From NCBI GenBank assembly GCA_001871685.1, contig MNVK01000053.1:1-10958 (forward strand): 10,958 nucleotides of DNA, in the 5' to 3' direction. This DNA comes from Nitrospirae bacterium CG1_02_44_142. GTDB lineage: Bacteria > Nitrospirota > Thermodesulfovibrionia > Thermodesulfovibrionales > UBA1546. Every line of letters begins with the position of its first letter. Positions within the stretch are counted from its first letter, which is position 1. Shown piece by piece: positions 4,739 to 10,958 of the stretch. Under the pieces are notes generated by a model that was not told where the DNA came from, ran no database searches, and worked only from the letters and a program-made list of their open reading frames with translations. Position numbers and translations under genes: made by a program.

Positions 4739-5971
4739 ATGAAGAAAAAAATAATATTTGCCATTGTATCAATTTTGACAGCAGGATTAATATTCTATCT
4801 CTTAAAGCCTGAGTTCCTGAAAAGCCCGGCAAAAAGCAAACCGCAGGCCTCTGCGCAAACAGCGGCTCCTGCACATCAGGAACACACGGCAGAGAGTAAA
4901 GAGCCTCAGGCTCAGGTTGAAACGCAGCAGAAAGAGCAGACAGAGGAAGCCCCGGCAGTTGAGATTCCTCTTGAAAAACAGCAGTTGTTAGGTGTAAAAA
5001 CAGTTGCGGCGTCTGTAAAGCCGCTGCAGAAAATTATCAGAACAGTTGGCCGCATTGAATACGATGAGAGAAGGCTCGCCACTGTCAATACCAAGATTGA
5101 AGGCTGGATTGAAAGACTTTATGTGAACTACACAGGGAAGTATGTCAAAAAAGGCGAACCGCTGGCGGAGATTTACAGCCCTGAGCTTGTCGCCACGCAG
5201 CAGGAATTTTTAAACTTATTGAAGTGGAAGCAATCAGCAATCAGCAATCAGCAATCAGCAATTGAAGTGATGCTTTCAAAAGACGCCGAAGCAATAATTG
5301 AAGCGGCAAAGCAGAGGCTGAGGTTATGGGATATAAATGACGCCCAGATTAAAAAAATTGAGGAGGCAGGCAAACCGATAAGGACCCTAACCATATACAG
5401 CCCTGCAAGCGGTTATGTTGTGCAGAAGACGGCTCTGCAGGGAATACGCGTCATGCCCGGAGAAAGGCTCTTTGATGTCGCCGACCTGTCCAGAGTCTGG
5501 ATAGTATCAGATATATACGAATATGATGTGTCTCTGATAAAAATAGGGCAGACAGCAAAAATCAGCCTGAGCTATTTCCCGGGCAGGGAATTTTCATCCA
5601 GGATTGACTACATCTATCCTTCACTTGCGGGAGAATCAAGAACAGCAAAGATAAGATTCACAATCGCAAACCCGGGCGGGCAGCTTAAGCCTCAGATGTT
5701 TACCAATGTGGAGGTAAAAATCAATTTAGGGAATAAGCTCTCTGTCCCTGAAAGCGCTGTGATTGATACAGGAATAAGGCAGATAGTTTATGTGGACAAA
5801 GGAGAAGGGTATTTTGAGCCGAGAGAGGTTATGATAGGGCTTAAGGCAGAGGGGATGGTGGAAGTGCTCAAAGGGATAAAGGCCGGGGAAAAAGTGGCGT
5901 CATCAGGCAACTTCCTGATTGATTCAGAGGCTCAGTTAAAAGGGATAAAGCCGCTTGGACATAAACATTAA
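4739..5971 (+). CDS. RND efflux periplasmic adaptor (membrane fusion protein, CusB-like)
   Basis: A 410-residue adaptor linking the inner-membrane pump to the outer-membrane channel. An N-terminal membrane anchor or signal (~4-22) is followed by an Ala/Gln/Glu-rich linker (~30-75) containing H-Q-E-H. The CusB-type barrel/lipoyl start VKTVAASVKPLQKIIRTVGR comes next, then RLATVNTKIEGWIERLYV (half-lipoyl, 112-129) and GEPLAEIYSPELVATQQEFL (139-158) into the helical hairpin. The second half-lipoyl (TIYSPASGYVV, 218-228) and the beta-barrel and membrane-proximal domains complete the protein. The helical hairpin is interrupted by a heptad tract encoding KQSAISNQQSAIE (164-176). The C-terminus ends GHKH. 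An AAGGGG stretch 11 nt before the ATG may serve as a ribosome binding site. No separate heavy-metal-binding domain precedes the adaptor core. Metal specificity (Cu/Ag) is inferred from the pump. Confidence 0.92.
   Translation: MKKKIIFAIVSILTAGLIFYLLKPEFLKSPAKSKPQASAQTAAPAHQEHTAESKEPQAQVETQQKEQTEEAPAVEIPLEKQQLLGVKTVAASVKPLQKIIRTVGRIEYDERRLATVNTKIEGWIERLYVNYTGKYVKKGEPLAEIYSPELVATQQEFLNLLKWKQSAISNQQSAIEVMLSKDAEAIIEAAKQRLRLWDINDAQIKKIEEAGKPIRTLTIYSPASGYVVQKTALQGIRVMPGERLFDVADLSRVWIVSDIYEYDVSLIKIGQTAKISLSYFPGREFSSRIDYIYPSLAGESRTAKIRFTIANPGGQLKPQMFTNVEVKINLGNKLSVPESAVIDTGIRQIVYVDKGEGYFEPREVMIGLKAEGMVEVLKGIKAGEKVASSGNFLIDSEAQLKGIKPLGHKH
5230..5262 (+). repeat. Heptad tract 5: GCAATCA, four perfect units plus a partial one
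   Basis: Four exact copies of GCAATCA and a fifth partial unit (GCAAT), 33 nt, entirely inside the adaptor gene. They encode Gln/Ser/Ala/Ile-rich residues 164-176 in the coiled-coil hairpin that contacts the outer-membrane channel. This is the least diverged tract in the window, so perhaps the youngest, and it is prone to slippage: loss or gain of one unit would shift the frame. Confidence 0.92.
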
Positions 5972-5974
5972 GGC

Positions 5975-6002
5975 AGGGGTTGGGGATTGGGGGTAAGGGA
6001 TT
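5975..6002 (+). repeat. Heptad tract 6: G-rich, four units, left flank of the IVP gene
   Basis: AGGGGTT, GGGGATT, GGGGGTA, AGGGATT (28 nt), lying between the adaptor stop and the four-helix-bundle start. It is an approximate inverted copy of the C-rich tract at 6366-6393. Four G-runs of at least three with 2-3-nt loops make it a canonical G-quadruplex motif on the + strand (5976-5999). The last G-run (AAGGGA, 5995-6000) sits 5 nt before the ATG at 6006 and may act as that gene's Shine-Dalgarno. Confidence 0.85.
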
Positions 6003-6005
6003 GAC

Positions 6006-6404
6006 ATGACAGAAAAAACTGTAATAAAAAGTTTTAGGGATTTAAACATCTGGAAAAATGCAATAAAACTCGTAAAGCTTATTTACGAGATAACACAAAC
6101 CTTTCCAAATTCTGAAATATATGGTCTGACCAGTCAAATCCGTCGTGCTGCTGTTTCAGTGCCGTCAAATATTGCTGAGGGGCATATAAGAAGACATACT
6201 GCGGAGTTTAAGCAGTTTTTATTTATTGCTTTAGGTTCTTTAGCAGAACTGGAAACACAAATAACAATATCAAATGAATTGGGATATGTAAATAAAGACT
6301 CCAAGGAAACTGTTATTCAAACCATAGTGGTTTTATCTAAACAAATTCGCAGTCTTATCTCGAAACTAACCCCTAACCCCCAGCCCCTAACCCCCAAAAT
6401 ATGA
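6006..6404 (+). CDS. Four-helix-bundle protein (23S rRNA intervening-sequence protein family)
   Basis: A 132-residue protein with the family signature in order: SFRDLNIWKNAIKLVKLIYE (9-28), FPNSEIYGLTSQIRRAAVSV (33-52), SNIAEGHIRR (54-63), EFKQFLFIALGSLAELETQI (67-86). This is the S23/IVP four-helix-bundle family, first known from open frames inside 23S rRNA intervening sequences and later found free-standing. Related folds include the accessory protein Avd of diversity-generating retroelements. The molecular role is unclear; nucleic-acid binding has been proposed for relatives. The last residues, LTPNPQPLTP (121-130), are written by the C-rich heptad tract, and its TGA overlaps the pump start (ATGA), so pump translation probably depends on translation of this gene. 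It is more AT-rich than its neighbours, which suggests transfer. It has no evident part in metal efflux. Confidence 0.92.
   Translation: MTEKTVIKSFRDLNIWKNAIKLVKLIYEITQTFPNSEIYGLTSQIRRAAVSVPSNIAEGHIRRHTAEFKQFLFIALGSLAELETQITISNELGYVNKDSKETVIQTIVVLSKQIRSLISKLTPNPQPLTPKI
6366..6393 (+). repeat. Heptad tract 7: C-rich, four units, right flank of the IVP gene
   Basis: CTAACCC, CTAACCC, CCAGCCC, CTAACCC (28 nt) followed by CC. It is translated as the C-terminus of the four-helix-bundle protein and is the approximate reverse complement of the G-rich tract on the other side of that gene. The minus strand has the G-quadruplex motif. It occupies the place where a ribosome binding site for the pump gene (ATG 6401) should be, and none is present. 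Confidence 0.85.
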
Positions 6405-9400
6405 TTGCTAAAATAATAGGACTAAGCGCAAGAAACAAATTTATCATCTTTCTGCTGGTATTCTTCCTTGCAGCCTGGGGATACTGGGCGCTTAAGAATA
6501 CTCCGCTTGATGCAATACCTGATTTGAGCGACACTCAGGTAATCATCTATACGGAATGGCCGGGAAGAAGCCCGGACCTGGTTGAAGACCAGATAACTTA
6601 TCCGATAACGTCCACGCTTCTTGCAGCGCCGAAGGTTCAGGTTGTGCGCGGCTTTTCATTCCTCGGAAGCTCATTTATTTATGTCATCTTTGAAGAGGGC
6701 ACTGACATTTACTGGGCGCGCAGCCGGGTGCTTGAATACCTTCAGTCAGTAAAAAATAAAATCCCTGCTGAAGTCAATCCTGTGCTGGGGCCTGATGCAA
6801 CCAGCGTAGGATGGGGATTCTCTTATGCTGTAGTTGATGAGACCGGCAGGCATGACCTCTCAGAACTCCGTTCCGCGCAGGATTACAACATAAAACTTGC
6901 GCTTGAGGGTGTGCCGGGCGTCTCGCAAGTTGCAAGTGTCGGCGGGTTCGTAAAGCAGTATCAGATAACAATAGACCCTAACAAGCTCCTTGCATATAAC
7001 CTTCCAATAACGACAGTGATGGACGCAATCAGGAAAAGCAATAAGGACGTGGAAGGCAGGGTTCTTGAATTCTCGGGCATTGAATATATGGTAAGGGGAA
7101 GAGGTTATATCAAAACGCTTGACGACCTCAAAAACATTCCTGTTGGCGCCTCCGCCTCAGGCGGAGGCGCGGGAACGCCTGTATTTCTTAGAGACATAGC
7201 GAACATACAGCTCGGGCCGGAGATACGAAGAGGGCTTGCAGAGCTTGACGGAAAGGGCGAAGTCGCAGGAGGCATTGTAGTTATAAGATTTGGCGAGAAC
7301 GTCCTTAGTGTCATAGACCGGGTTAAAGAGAAGATTAAGAATGATATTGAGCCGAGCCTTCCGAAGGGAATGAAGATTGTCACAACTTATGACAGGAGCG
7401 GCCTCATACACCGCTCCATTGACACGCTCAAAGAAGAAATAATAAAGCTCTCCATAGCAGTCAGCGCAGTCTGCATAGTATTTTTATTCCATCTTCCAAG
7501 CGCGCTTGTAGTTATTCTCACCCTGCCTATCGCAATCATCATCTCGTTTATATGCATGTATTACCTCGGCGTTACTTCAAATATCATGAGCCTGAGCGGC
7601 ATTGCAATCGCAATCGGCGCAATGGTTGACGCCTCAATAATAATGGTAGAGAATGCGCATAAAAAAATAGAAGACTGGGAACGTACCCCCCCCATCCCCC
7701 CCTTAGATAAGGGGGGGCGAAGGGGGGTTACAGAGGGGTCAGGAGTCAGCAGAATCGACATAATTATTGACGCCGCAAAGGAGGTAGGCCCTTCCCTCTT
7801 CTTCGCGCTGCTTGTAATCACCGTAGGATTTCTGCCGGTATTCACCTTGCAGGCTCAGGCTGGAAGATTATTTAAACCTCTGGCATACACAAAGACCTTT
7901 GCAATGCTTTTCTCGTCCTTCCTTGCGATTACATTGACGCCTGTGCTGATGACGCTTTTCATACGGGGAAAGATACGGCCCGAAGAGAAAAATCCGATAA
8001 GCATTATCCTCCACAAGATTTATAAGCCTGTCGCGGCCGTTGCGCTCAGATTCAAAAAGAGCGTTATTGTGCTTGCAGTAATCATCCTGGCCCTTACCGC
8101 CTATCCCTTTATAAAGCTCGGCTCGGAATTCATGCCTCCGCTTTATGAGGGGACCTTGTTTTATATGCCTGTTACCGTGCCGGCAGCTTCAATAACTGAG
8201 GTGTCAACACTCCTTCAATTGCAGGATAAACTCCTGAAGAAAATCCCGGAAGTTGAACAGGTATTCGGAAAGGCAGGCAGAGCAGAGACGGCAACAGACC
8301 CTGCTCCTCTTGAGATGTTTGAAACAGTGGTAAATCTTAAACCCGAAAAAGAATGGCGAAAGGGGATGACAGTTGAAGGATTAAAGAATGAGATGAACGA
8401 CGCATTGAGCATACCTGGTGTTGCAAATTCCTTCACAATGCCGATAAAGGCCCGCATTGACATGCTCTCTACAGGCATAAGAACTCCGGTAGGGATTAAG
8501 GTCTTGGGCCCAAGGCTTGATGAGATAGAAAAACTCGGACTGGAATTAGAAAATCTCATTAAAGACATTCCGGGCACAAGAAGCGTTTATGCGGAAAGAG
8601 TAACAACAGGATATTTTCTGGACTTCAACATTAAGCGCGAGGAAGCCGCAAGATACGGGATAAATGTGGATGATATTCAGGAGGTAGTGCAGACTGCAGT
8701 CGGCGGGATGAACCTGACAATTACTGTTGAAGGCAGGGAACGCTATCCTGTAAATGTCCGCTATTCAAGGGAATTGAGAAATGACATTGAGAAACTCAAG
8801 AGGGTTCTTGTGCCTGTTATGAATCAGCCTTCGGCATCCGCCGGTCAGCCAGGTATGGGAGCAGTGCAGCCCGTATCCATGAAAACACTTCAGGTTCCTC
8901 TCGGCGAGCTTGTTGATATAAAGATTGTAAAAGGCCCCACACAGATAAAGAGTGAAGAAGGGCTTTTGACCGCTTACGTATATATAGATTTTACAGGAAG
9001 GGATATCGGAGGTTATGTCAACGAGGCAAAACAAAAGGTCGCTTCTCTGAAAATCCCGGAAGGTTACCGCCTTGAATGGAGCGGTGAATACGAGCACCTT
9101 GTAAAAACACATGAAAGGCTCAAGATTGTCATCCCCTTCACAGCGCTGATAATCTTTGTGCTTATATACCTGAGCACAAAGTCAGTCACAAAGACGTTCA
9201 TTATTCTCCTTGCAGTTCCGTTCTCATTGGTTGGTTCATTCTGGCTTCTTTATTTTTTAAATTACAACATGAGCATTGCGGTATGGGTCGGCATTATTGC
9301 GCTTGCCGGGCTTGACGCCGAGACAGGCGTTGTGATGCTTCTGTATCTTGAGCTTGCATACGAGAAATGGAAAAAGGAAGGCAAGCTGAATTCCATTGTT

Positions 9401-9655
9401 GATTTAAAGGAATCCGTAATGTACGGCGCAGTAAAAAGAATCCGTCCGAAGATAATGACTGTAAGCGTAATACTTGCAGGGCTTATCCCGATAATGTTCA
9501 GCCACGGAACAGGCGCAGATGTCATGAAACGCATTGCGGCCCCGATGGTCGGCGGGGTTATTACTTCAACAATTCTGGAACTGGTTATCTATCCCGCGAT
9601 TTACATGCTGTGGAAGGGAAGAGAGTTTAAAAATATAAAAACAATTCAAAATTAA
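6401..9655 (+). CDS. cusA: Heavy-metal RND efflux pump, Cu(I)/Ag(I) type (CusA-like)
   Basis: A 1084-residue inner-membrane proton/metal antiporter of the HME-RND family, with an N-terminal TM (~14-30), two large periplasmic loops and two blocks of TMs. TM4 carries GAMVDASIIMVENAH with the proton-relay Asp410, the monovalent-ion CusA pattern rather than the CzcA DFG-type one. Met589 (LFYMP), Met639 (APLEM) and Met688 (RIDML) are spaced 50 and 49 residues, matching the CusA Met triad M573/M623/M672 as I recall it, so Cu(I)/Ag(I) export is well supported. Length exceeds E. coli CusA (about 1047) through insertions: a palindrome-encoded TPPIPPLDKGGRRGV (429-443) in the cytosolic TM4-TM5 loop, a second palindrome (ASASGGGAG region, ~250-258) and an expanded loop at ~808-828. 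No Shine-Dalgarno precedes ATG 6401, which overlaps the previous stop. The last residues fall in a heptad tract. Confidence 0.95.
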   Translation: MIAKIIGLSARNKFIIFLLVFFLAAWGYWALKNTPLDAIPDLSDTQVIIYTEWPGRSPDLVEDQITYPITSTLLAAPKVQVVRGFSFLGSSFIYVIFEEGTDIYWARSRVLEYLQSVKNKIPAEVNPVLGPDATSVGWGFSYAVVDETGRHDLSELRSAQDYNIKLALEGVPGVSQVASVGGFVKQYQITIDPNKLLAYNLPITTVMDAIRKSNKDVEGRVLEFSGIEYMVRGRGYIKTLDDLKNIPVGASASGGGAGTPVFLRDIANIQLGPEIRRGLAELDGKGEVAGGIVVIRFGENVLSVIDRVKEKIKNDIEPSLPKGMKIVTTYDRSGLIHRSIDTLKEEIIKLSIAVSAVCIVFLFHLPSALVVILTLPIAIIISFICMYYLGVTSNIMSLSGIAIAIGAMVDASIIMVENAHKKIEDWERTPPIPPLDKGGRRGVTEGSGVSRIDIIIDAAKEVGPSLFFALLVITVGFLPVFTLQAQAGRLFKPLAYTKTFAMLFSSFLAITLTPVLMTLFIRGKIRPEEKNPISIILHKIYKPVAAVALRFKKSVIVLAVIILALTAYPFIKLGSEFMPPLYEGTLFYMPVTVPAASITEVSTLLQLQDKLLKKIPEVEQVFGKAGRAETATDPAPLEMFETVVNLKPEKEWRKGMTVEGLKNEMNDALSIPGVANSFTMPIKARIDMLSTGIRTPVGIKVLGPRLDEIEKLGLELENLIKDIPGTRSVYAERVTTGYFLDFNIKREEAARYGINVDDIQEVVQTAVGGMNLTITVEGRERYPVNVRYSRELRNDIEKLKRVLVPVMNQPSASAGQPGMGAVQPVSMKTLQVPLGELVDIKIVKGPTQIKSEEGLLTAYVYIDFTGRDIGGYVNEAKQKVASLKIPEGYRLEWSGEYEHLVKTHERLKIVIPFTALIIFVLIYLSTKSVTKTFIILLAVPFSLVGSFWLLYFLNYNMSIAVWVGIIALAGLDAETGVVMLLYLELAYEKWKKEGKLNSIVDLKESVMYGAVKRIRPKIMTVSVILAGLIPIMFSHGTGADVMKRIAAPMVGGVITSTILELVIYPAIYMLWKGREFKNIKTIQN
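7146..7170 (+). repeat. Perfect 25-nt palindrome inside the pump gene
   Basis: GCGCCTCCGCCT (7146-7157), one central C, then AGGCGGAGGCGC (7159-7170): twelve perfect pairs. In frame it encodes G-A-S-A-S-G-G-G-A-G (249-258), just before the conserved G-T-P-V-F-L-R-D-I-A segment, where E. coli CusA as I recall it has a shorter, unrelated linker. It is a different sequence from the C-rich palindrome family. Confidence 0.85.
7685..7730 (+). repeat. C-rich palindromic repeat, copy 3, inside the pump gene
   Basis: Inner arms CCCCCCCTTA (7696-7705) and TAAGGGGGGG (7708-7717) are perfect around GA. Outer arms ACCCCCCC and AGGGGGGTT also pair. It encodes T-P-P-I-P-P-L-D-K-G-G-R-R-G-V in the cytosolic loop after TM4, where extra residues should be tolerated, in the same phase as copies 1 and 2. 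It is the best preserved of the three. Confidence 0.9.
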
Positions 9656-9670
9656 AAATTCAAGATTCAA
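9643..9670 (+). repeat. Heptad tract 8: AATTCAA, four units, at the pump gene 3' end
   Basis: AATTCAA, AATTAAA, AATTCAA, GATTCAA (28 nt) followed by an A-run. The pump's final codons and its TAA stop (9653-9655) lie inside the tract, so the repeat supplies the natural end of the protein (I-Q-N). It leads into the promoter of the next gene; its A/T-rich end may act as an UP-like element, which is speculation. Confidence 0.82.
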
Positions 9671-9679
9671 AAAAATAAT

Positions 9680-9708
9680 TTGACCTGTCTTTAACTAACA
9701 TCTATAAT
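9680..9708 (+). promoter_or_regulatory. Near-consensus sigma70-type promoter
   Basis: TTGACC (9680-9685) and TATAAT (9703-9708) are separated by exactly 17 nt, with A/T-rich sequence just upstream. Transcription would begin near 9715, leaving only about 20 nt of leader before the ATG at 9735. It indicates that the restriction-modification gene is transcribed independently of the efflux operon. Confidence 0.85.
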
Positions 9709-9734
9709 GTCTGAAATATCCGGTTCTGTTAAAT

Positions 9735-10958
9735 ATGGCAGACATTAATTCTTTCAGAGAAAAGCTCCAGTCCTTGCTCGCAAAGTTCGAAAAGGACAAG
9801 GCCCACTATGTCTCAAAAGGCTACCCCGAAGCTCAGGTAAGGCTGGATTTCCTGAATCCATTTTTCAAAGCCCTCGGCTGGGACATAGAAAACCAGGCGC
9901 AGAAGCCTCCGCATGAACGGGATGTTATAGTTGAACTTTCTCCTGAAACAACTGGAAGGCCTGATTATAATTTCAGGATTAACGGGGCTACAAAATTTTT
10001 TGTTGAGGCAAAGGCTCCGTCTGTGGCCCTTGATGACATAAACCACATACTTCAGGCAAAGAGCTATGCGTGGTCCACAAAAGAGGTCTATTTCGTAGTC
10101 CTCACGGACTTTGAAGAGTTCAGGCTTTATGACGCATCTTTAAAACCAAATCCTAAATTCCCTGACGAAGGATTAATCCTCGGCCTCAAATATACTGATT
10201 ACCTCAATAACATAGAAAAACTTTGGGAGCTTTCAAAAGAGCGCATTGAGCAGGGTTCTTTGGAAGCCCTATTGCCCAAGGATACAAAGAGCAAGAGGCT
10301 CAGAATTCCGCCTGACAAATCATTCCTTGAAGATTTAACAGAATGGAGGACAGAACTCGCAAAGGACCTTCATAAGAGGAATCCAGAGTTTGATGTGAAG
10401 TTATTGAATGATGTTGTCCAGAAACTCCTTGACAGGATTATCTTCATAAGGATTGCAGAGGACAGAAGGATAAGGCCTGATAAGGAATTAATGGAGATTG
10501 TGGCCCTCTGGAAAGAAGAAGGCAAGAGAAAATCCATAATGAGCCATCTCCTTGACCTCTTCCATGAAGTGAACGATGATTTAAACGGCGATATTTTTAA
10601 ACCTCACGCATGTGAGAGAGCAGATGTTGATTCAAACCTCATTGCAGATGTTATAGAGAACCTCTATTTCCCGAAGAGCAGATACAGGTTTGACGCCATC
10701 GGCGTTGAACTCCTGGGAAGCATATATGAACGCTACCTTGGAAGCACGATAAGGGTAACGCCGCAGAGGGTGAAGGTTGAGGAAAAGCCGGAGGTCAGAA
10801 AGGCAGGAGGGGTCTATTACACGCCGAAATATATTGTTGATTACATTGTCAGAAATACAGTCGGAAAACTCATTGAGGGCAAGACGCCGAGACAGATAGA
10901 AAAAATAAAGATACTTGACCCTGCGTGCGGTTCAGGTTCGTTTCTTTTAGGCGCTTAT
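9735..10958 (+). CDS. Type IIG (Eco57I-like) restriction-modification enzyme, N-terminal part, 3' truncated
   Basis: The frame is open from ATG 9735 to the window end (408 codons, no stop). The N-terminal third is a nuclease domain of the PD-(D/E)xK type: P76-D77 in GRPDYNF and E91-A-K93 in FFVEAKAP. A helical middle region follows. A methyltransferase domain then begins at GGVYYTPKYIVDYIV (358-372) and has SAM-binding motif I, DPACGSGSFLLGAY (395-408), as its last visible residues. This order (nuclease, helical spacer, N6-adenine methylase, with specificity region later) is that of single-chain type IIG enzymes. The catalytic NPPY motif and target-recognition domain lie beyond the window. 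It would cut unmodified foreign DNA and methylate host DNA. It has its own strong promoter but no obvious Shine-Dalgarno, and the very short leader may limit translation. A BREX-type or other stand-alone methylase is less likely given the nuclease motif. Confidence 0.9.
   Translation, partial: MADINSFREKLQSLLAKFEKDKAHYVSKGYPEAQVRLDFLNPFFKALGWDIENQAQKPPHERDVIVELSPETTGRPDYNFRINGATKFFVEAKAPSVALDDINHILQAKSYAWSTKEVYFVVLTDFEEFRLYDASLKPNPKFPDEGLILGLKYTDYLNNIEKLWELSKERIEQGSLEALLPKDTKSKRLRIPPDKSFLEDLTEWRTELAKDLHKRNPEFDVKLLNDVVQKLLDRIIFIRIAEDRRIRPDKELMEIVALWKEEGKRKSIMSHLLDLFHEVNDDLNGDIFKPHACERADVDSNLIADVIENLYFPKSRYRFDAIGVELLGSIYERYLGSTIRVTPQRVKVEEKPEVRKAGGVYYTPKYIVDYIVRNTVGKLIEGKTPRQIEKIKILDPACGSGSFLLGAY

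Larger units (their letters stand above)
5975..6395 (+). mobile_element. Putative IVP cassette bounded by inverted heptad tracts
   Basis: A ~420-bp block containing only the four-helix-bundle gene, bounded by inverted G-rich (5975-6002) and C-rich (6366-6395) heptad tracts. It separates adaptor and pump genes that normally lie side by side. The left boundary begins 3 nt after the adaptor stop and the right boundary ends 5 nt before the pump ATG. There is no transposase and no target-site duplication that I can see. The mobile reading is inference from the flanking symmetry and the out-of-place gene; an ordinary gene acquisition followed by repeat growth is the alternative. Confidence 0.4.

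Noticed and set aside
7561..7845. 94-codon minus-strand open frame in the pump gene containing the same palindrome motif
   Set aside because: The palindrome is open on both strands by its nature; the + strand carries conserved TM4-TM5 pump sequence on both sides.
6401..9655. Loss of the CusA Met triad in the pump
   Set aside because: Counting spacings showed Met589, Met639 and Met688 at 50- and 49-residue intervals in the same local contexts as E. coli M573, M623 and M672 as I recall them, so the triad is intact.
9813..10046. 77-codon minus-strand open frame
   Set aside because: It lies opposite the nuclease domain of the type IIG gene, which is clearly coding on the + strand.

Overview
The window comes from a bacterial chromosome with a moderate-to-low GC, Gram-negative cell plan: it encodes an outer-membrane efflux channel, a periplasmic adaptor and an inner-membrane RND pump. 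Frequent AGA/AGG and ATA codons, C-rich palindromic repeats that stay open inside proteins, and a free-standing 23S-rRNA-intervening-sequence-type protein recall Nitrospirota (Thermodesulfovibrionia-like) or neighbouring deltaproteobacterial genomes. That placement is an impression, not a measurement. All supported genes lie on the + strand.

Layout. (1) 1-311 is the 3' end of a caspase-like (peptidase C14) gene. Its stop codon overlaps the start of a membrane sensor histidine kinase (308-1696) with a His-rich sensor loop. (2) 1697-2009 is a gene-free stretch holding a degenerate repeat. (3) 2010-9655 reads as a metal-handling island, most likely Cu(I)/Ag(I): a small secreted Cys-containing PepSY-like protein, a PCYCGC-family secreted protein, a Met-rich YtkA/FixH-like protein, then a TolC/CusC-like channel, a CusB-like adaptor and a CusA-like pump. 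The pump keeps all three Met positions of the CusA metal relay at the exact spacing I recall for E. coli CusA. (4) A four-helix-bundle (IVP/S23) gene sits between the adaptor and pump genes, bounded by inverted G-rich/C-rich heptanucleotide tracts. (5) After a short repeat-bearing gap, a near-consensus sigma70-type promoter drives the first 408 codons of a type IIG (Eco57I-like) restriction-modification gene that runs off the window.

Two things stand out. First, the PCYCGC-family gene is interrupted by an in-frame TGA exactly where a Cys of a C-x2-C pair is expected. The frame continues with family-like sequence for 33 more codons, and a strong hairpin lies 14 nt past the TGA. This is a good candidate for a selenocysteine protein (U-x2-C) in a copper-handling operon. 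Second, the island is riddled with small repeats that have entered coding sequence without breaking it: three copies of a C-rich palindrome all read in the same frame, an 84-bp element with 10-bp terminal inverted repeats forms the C-terminus of the TolC-like protein, and eight tracts of degenerate 7-bp repeats, each about four or five units (28-35 nt), lie at gene ends or inside genes. The hydrophobic core of the TolC-like protein's signal peptide is itself written by one of these heptad tracts.

Working together: the kinase could sense a metal (no response regulator is visible here), the small periplasmic proteins could bind or pass on metal, and the tripartite pump could expel it. The caspase-like and restriction genes at the edges suggest neighbouring stress or defence functions, but only fragments of each are visible.
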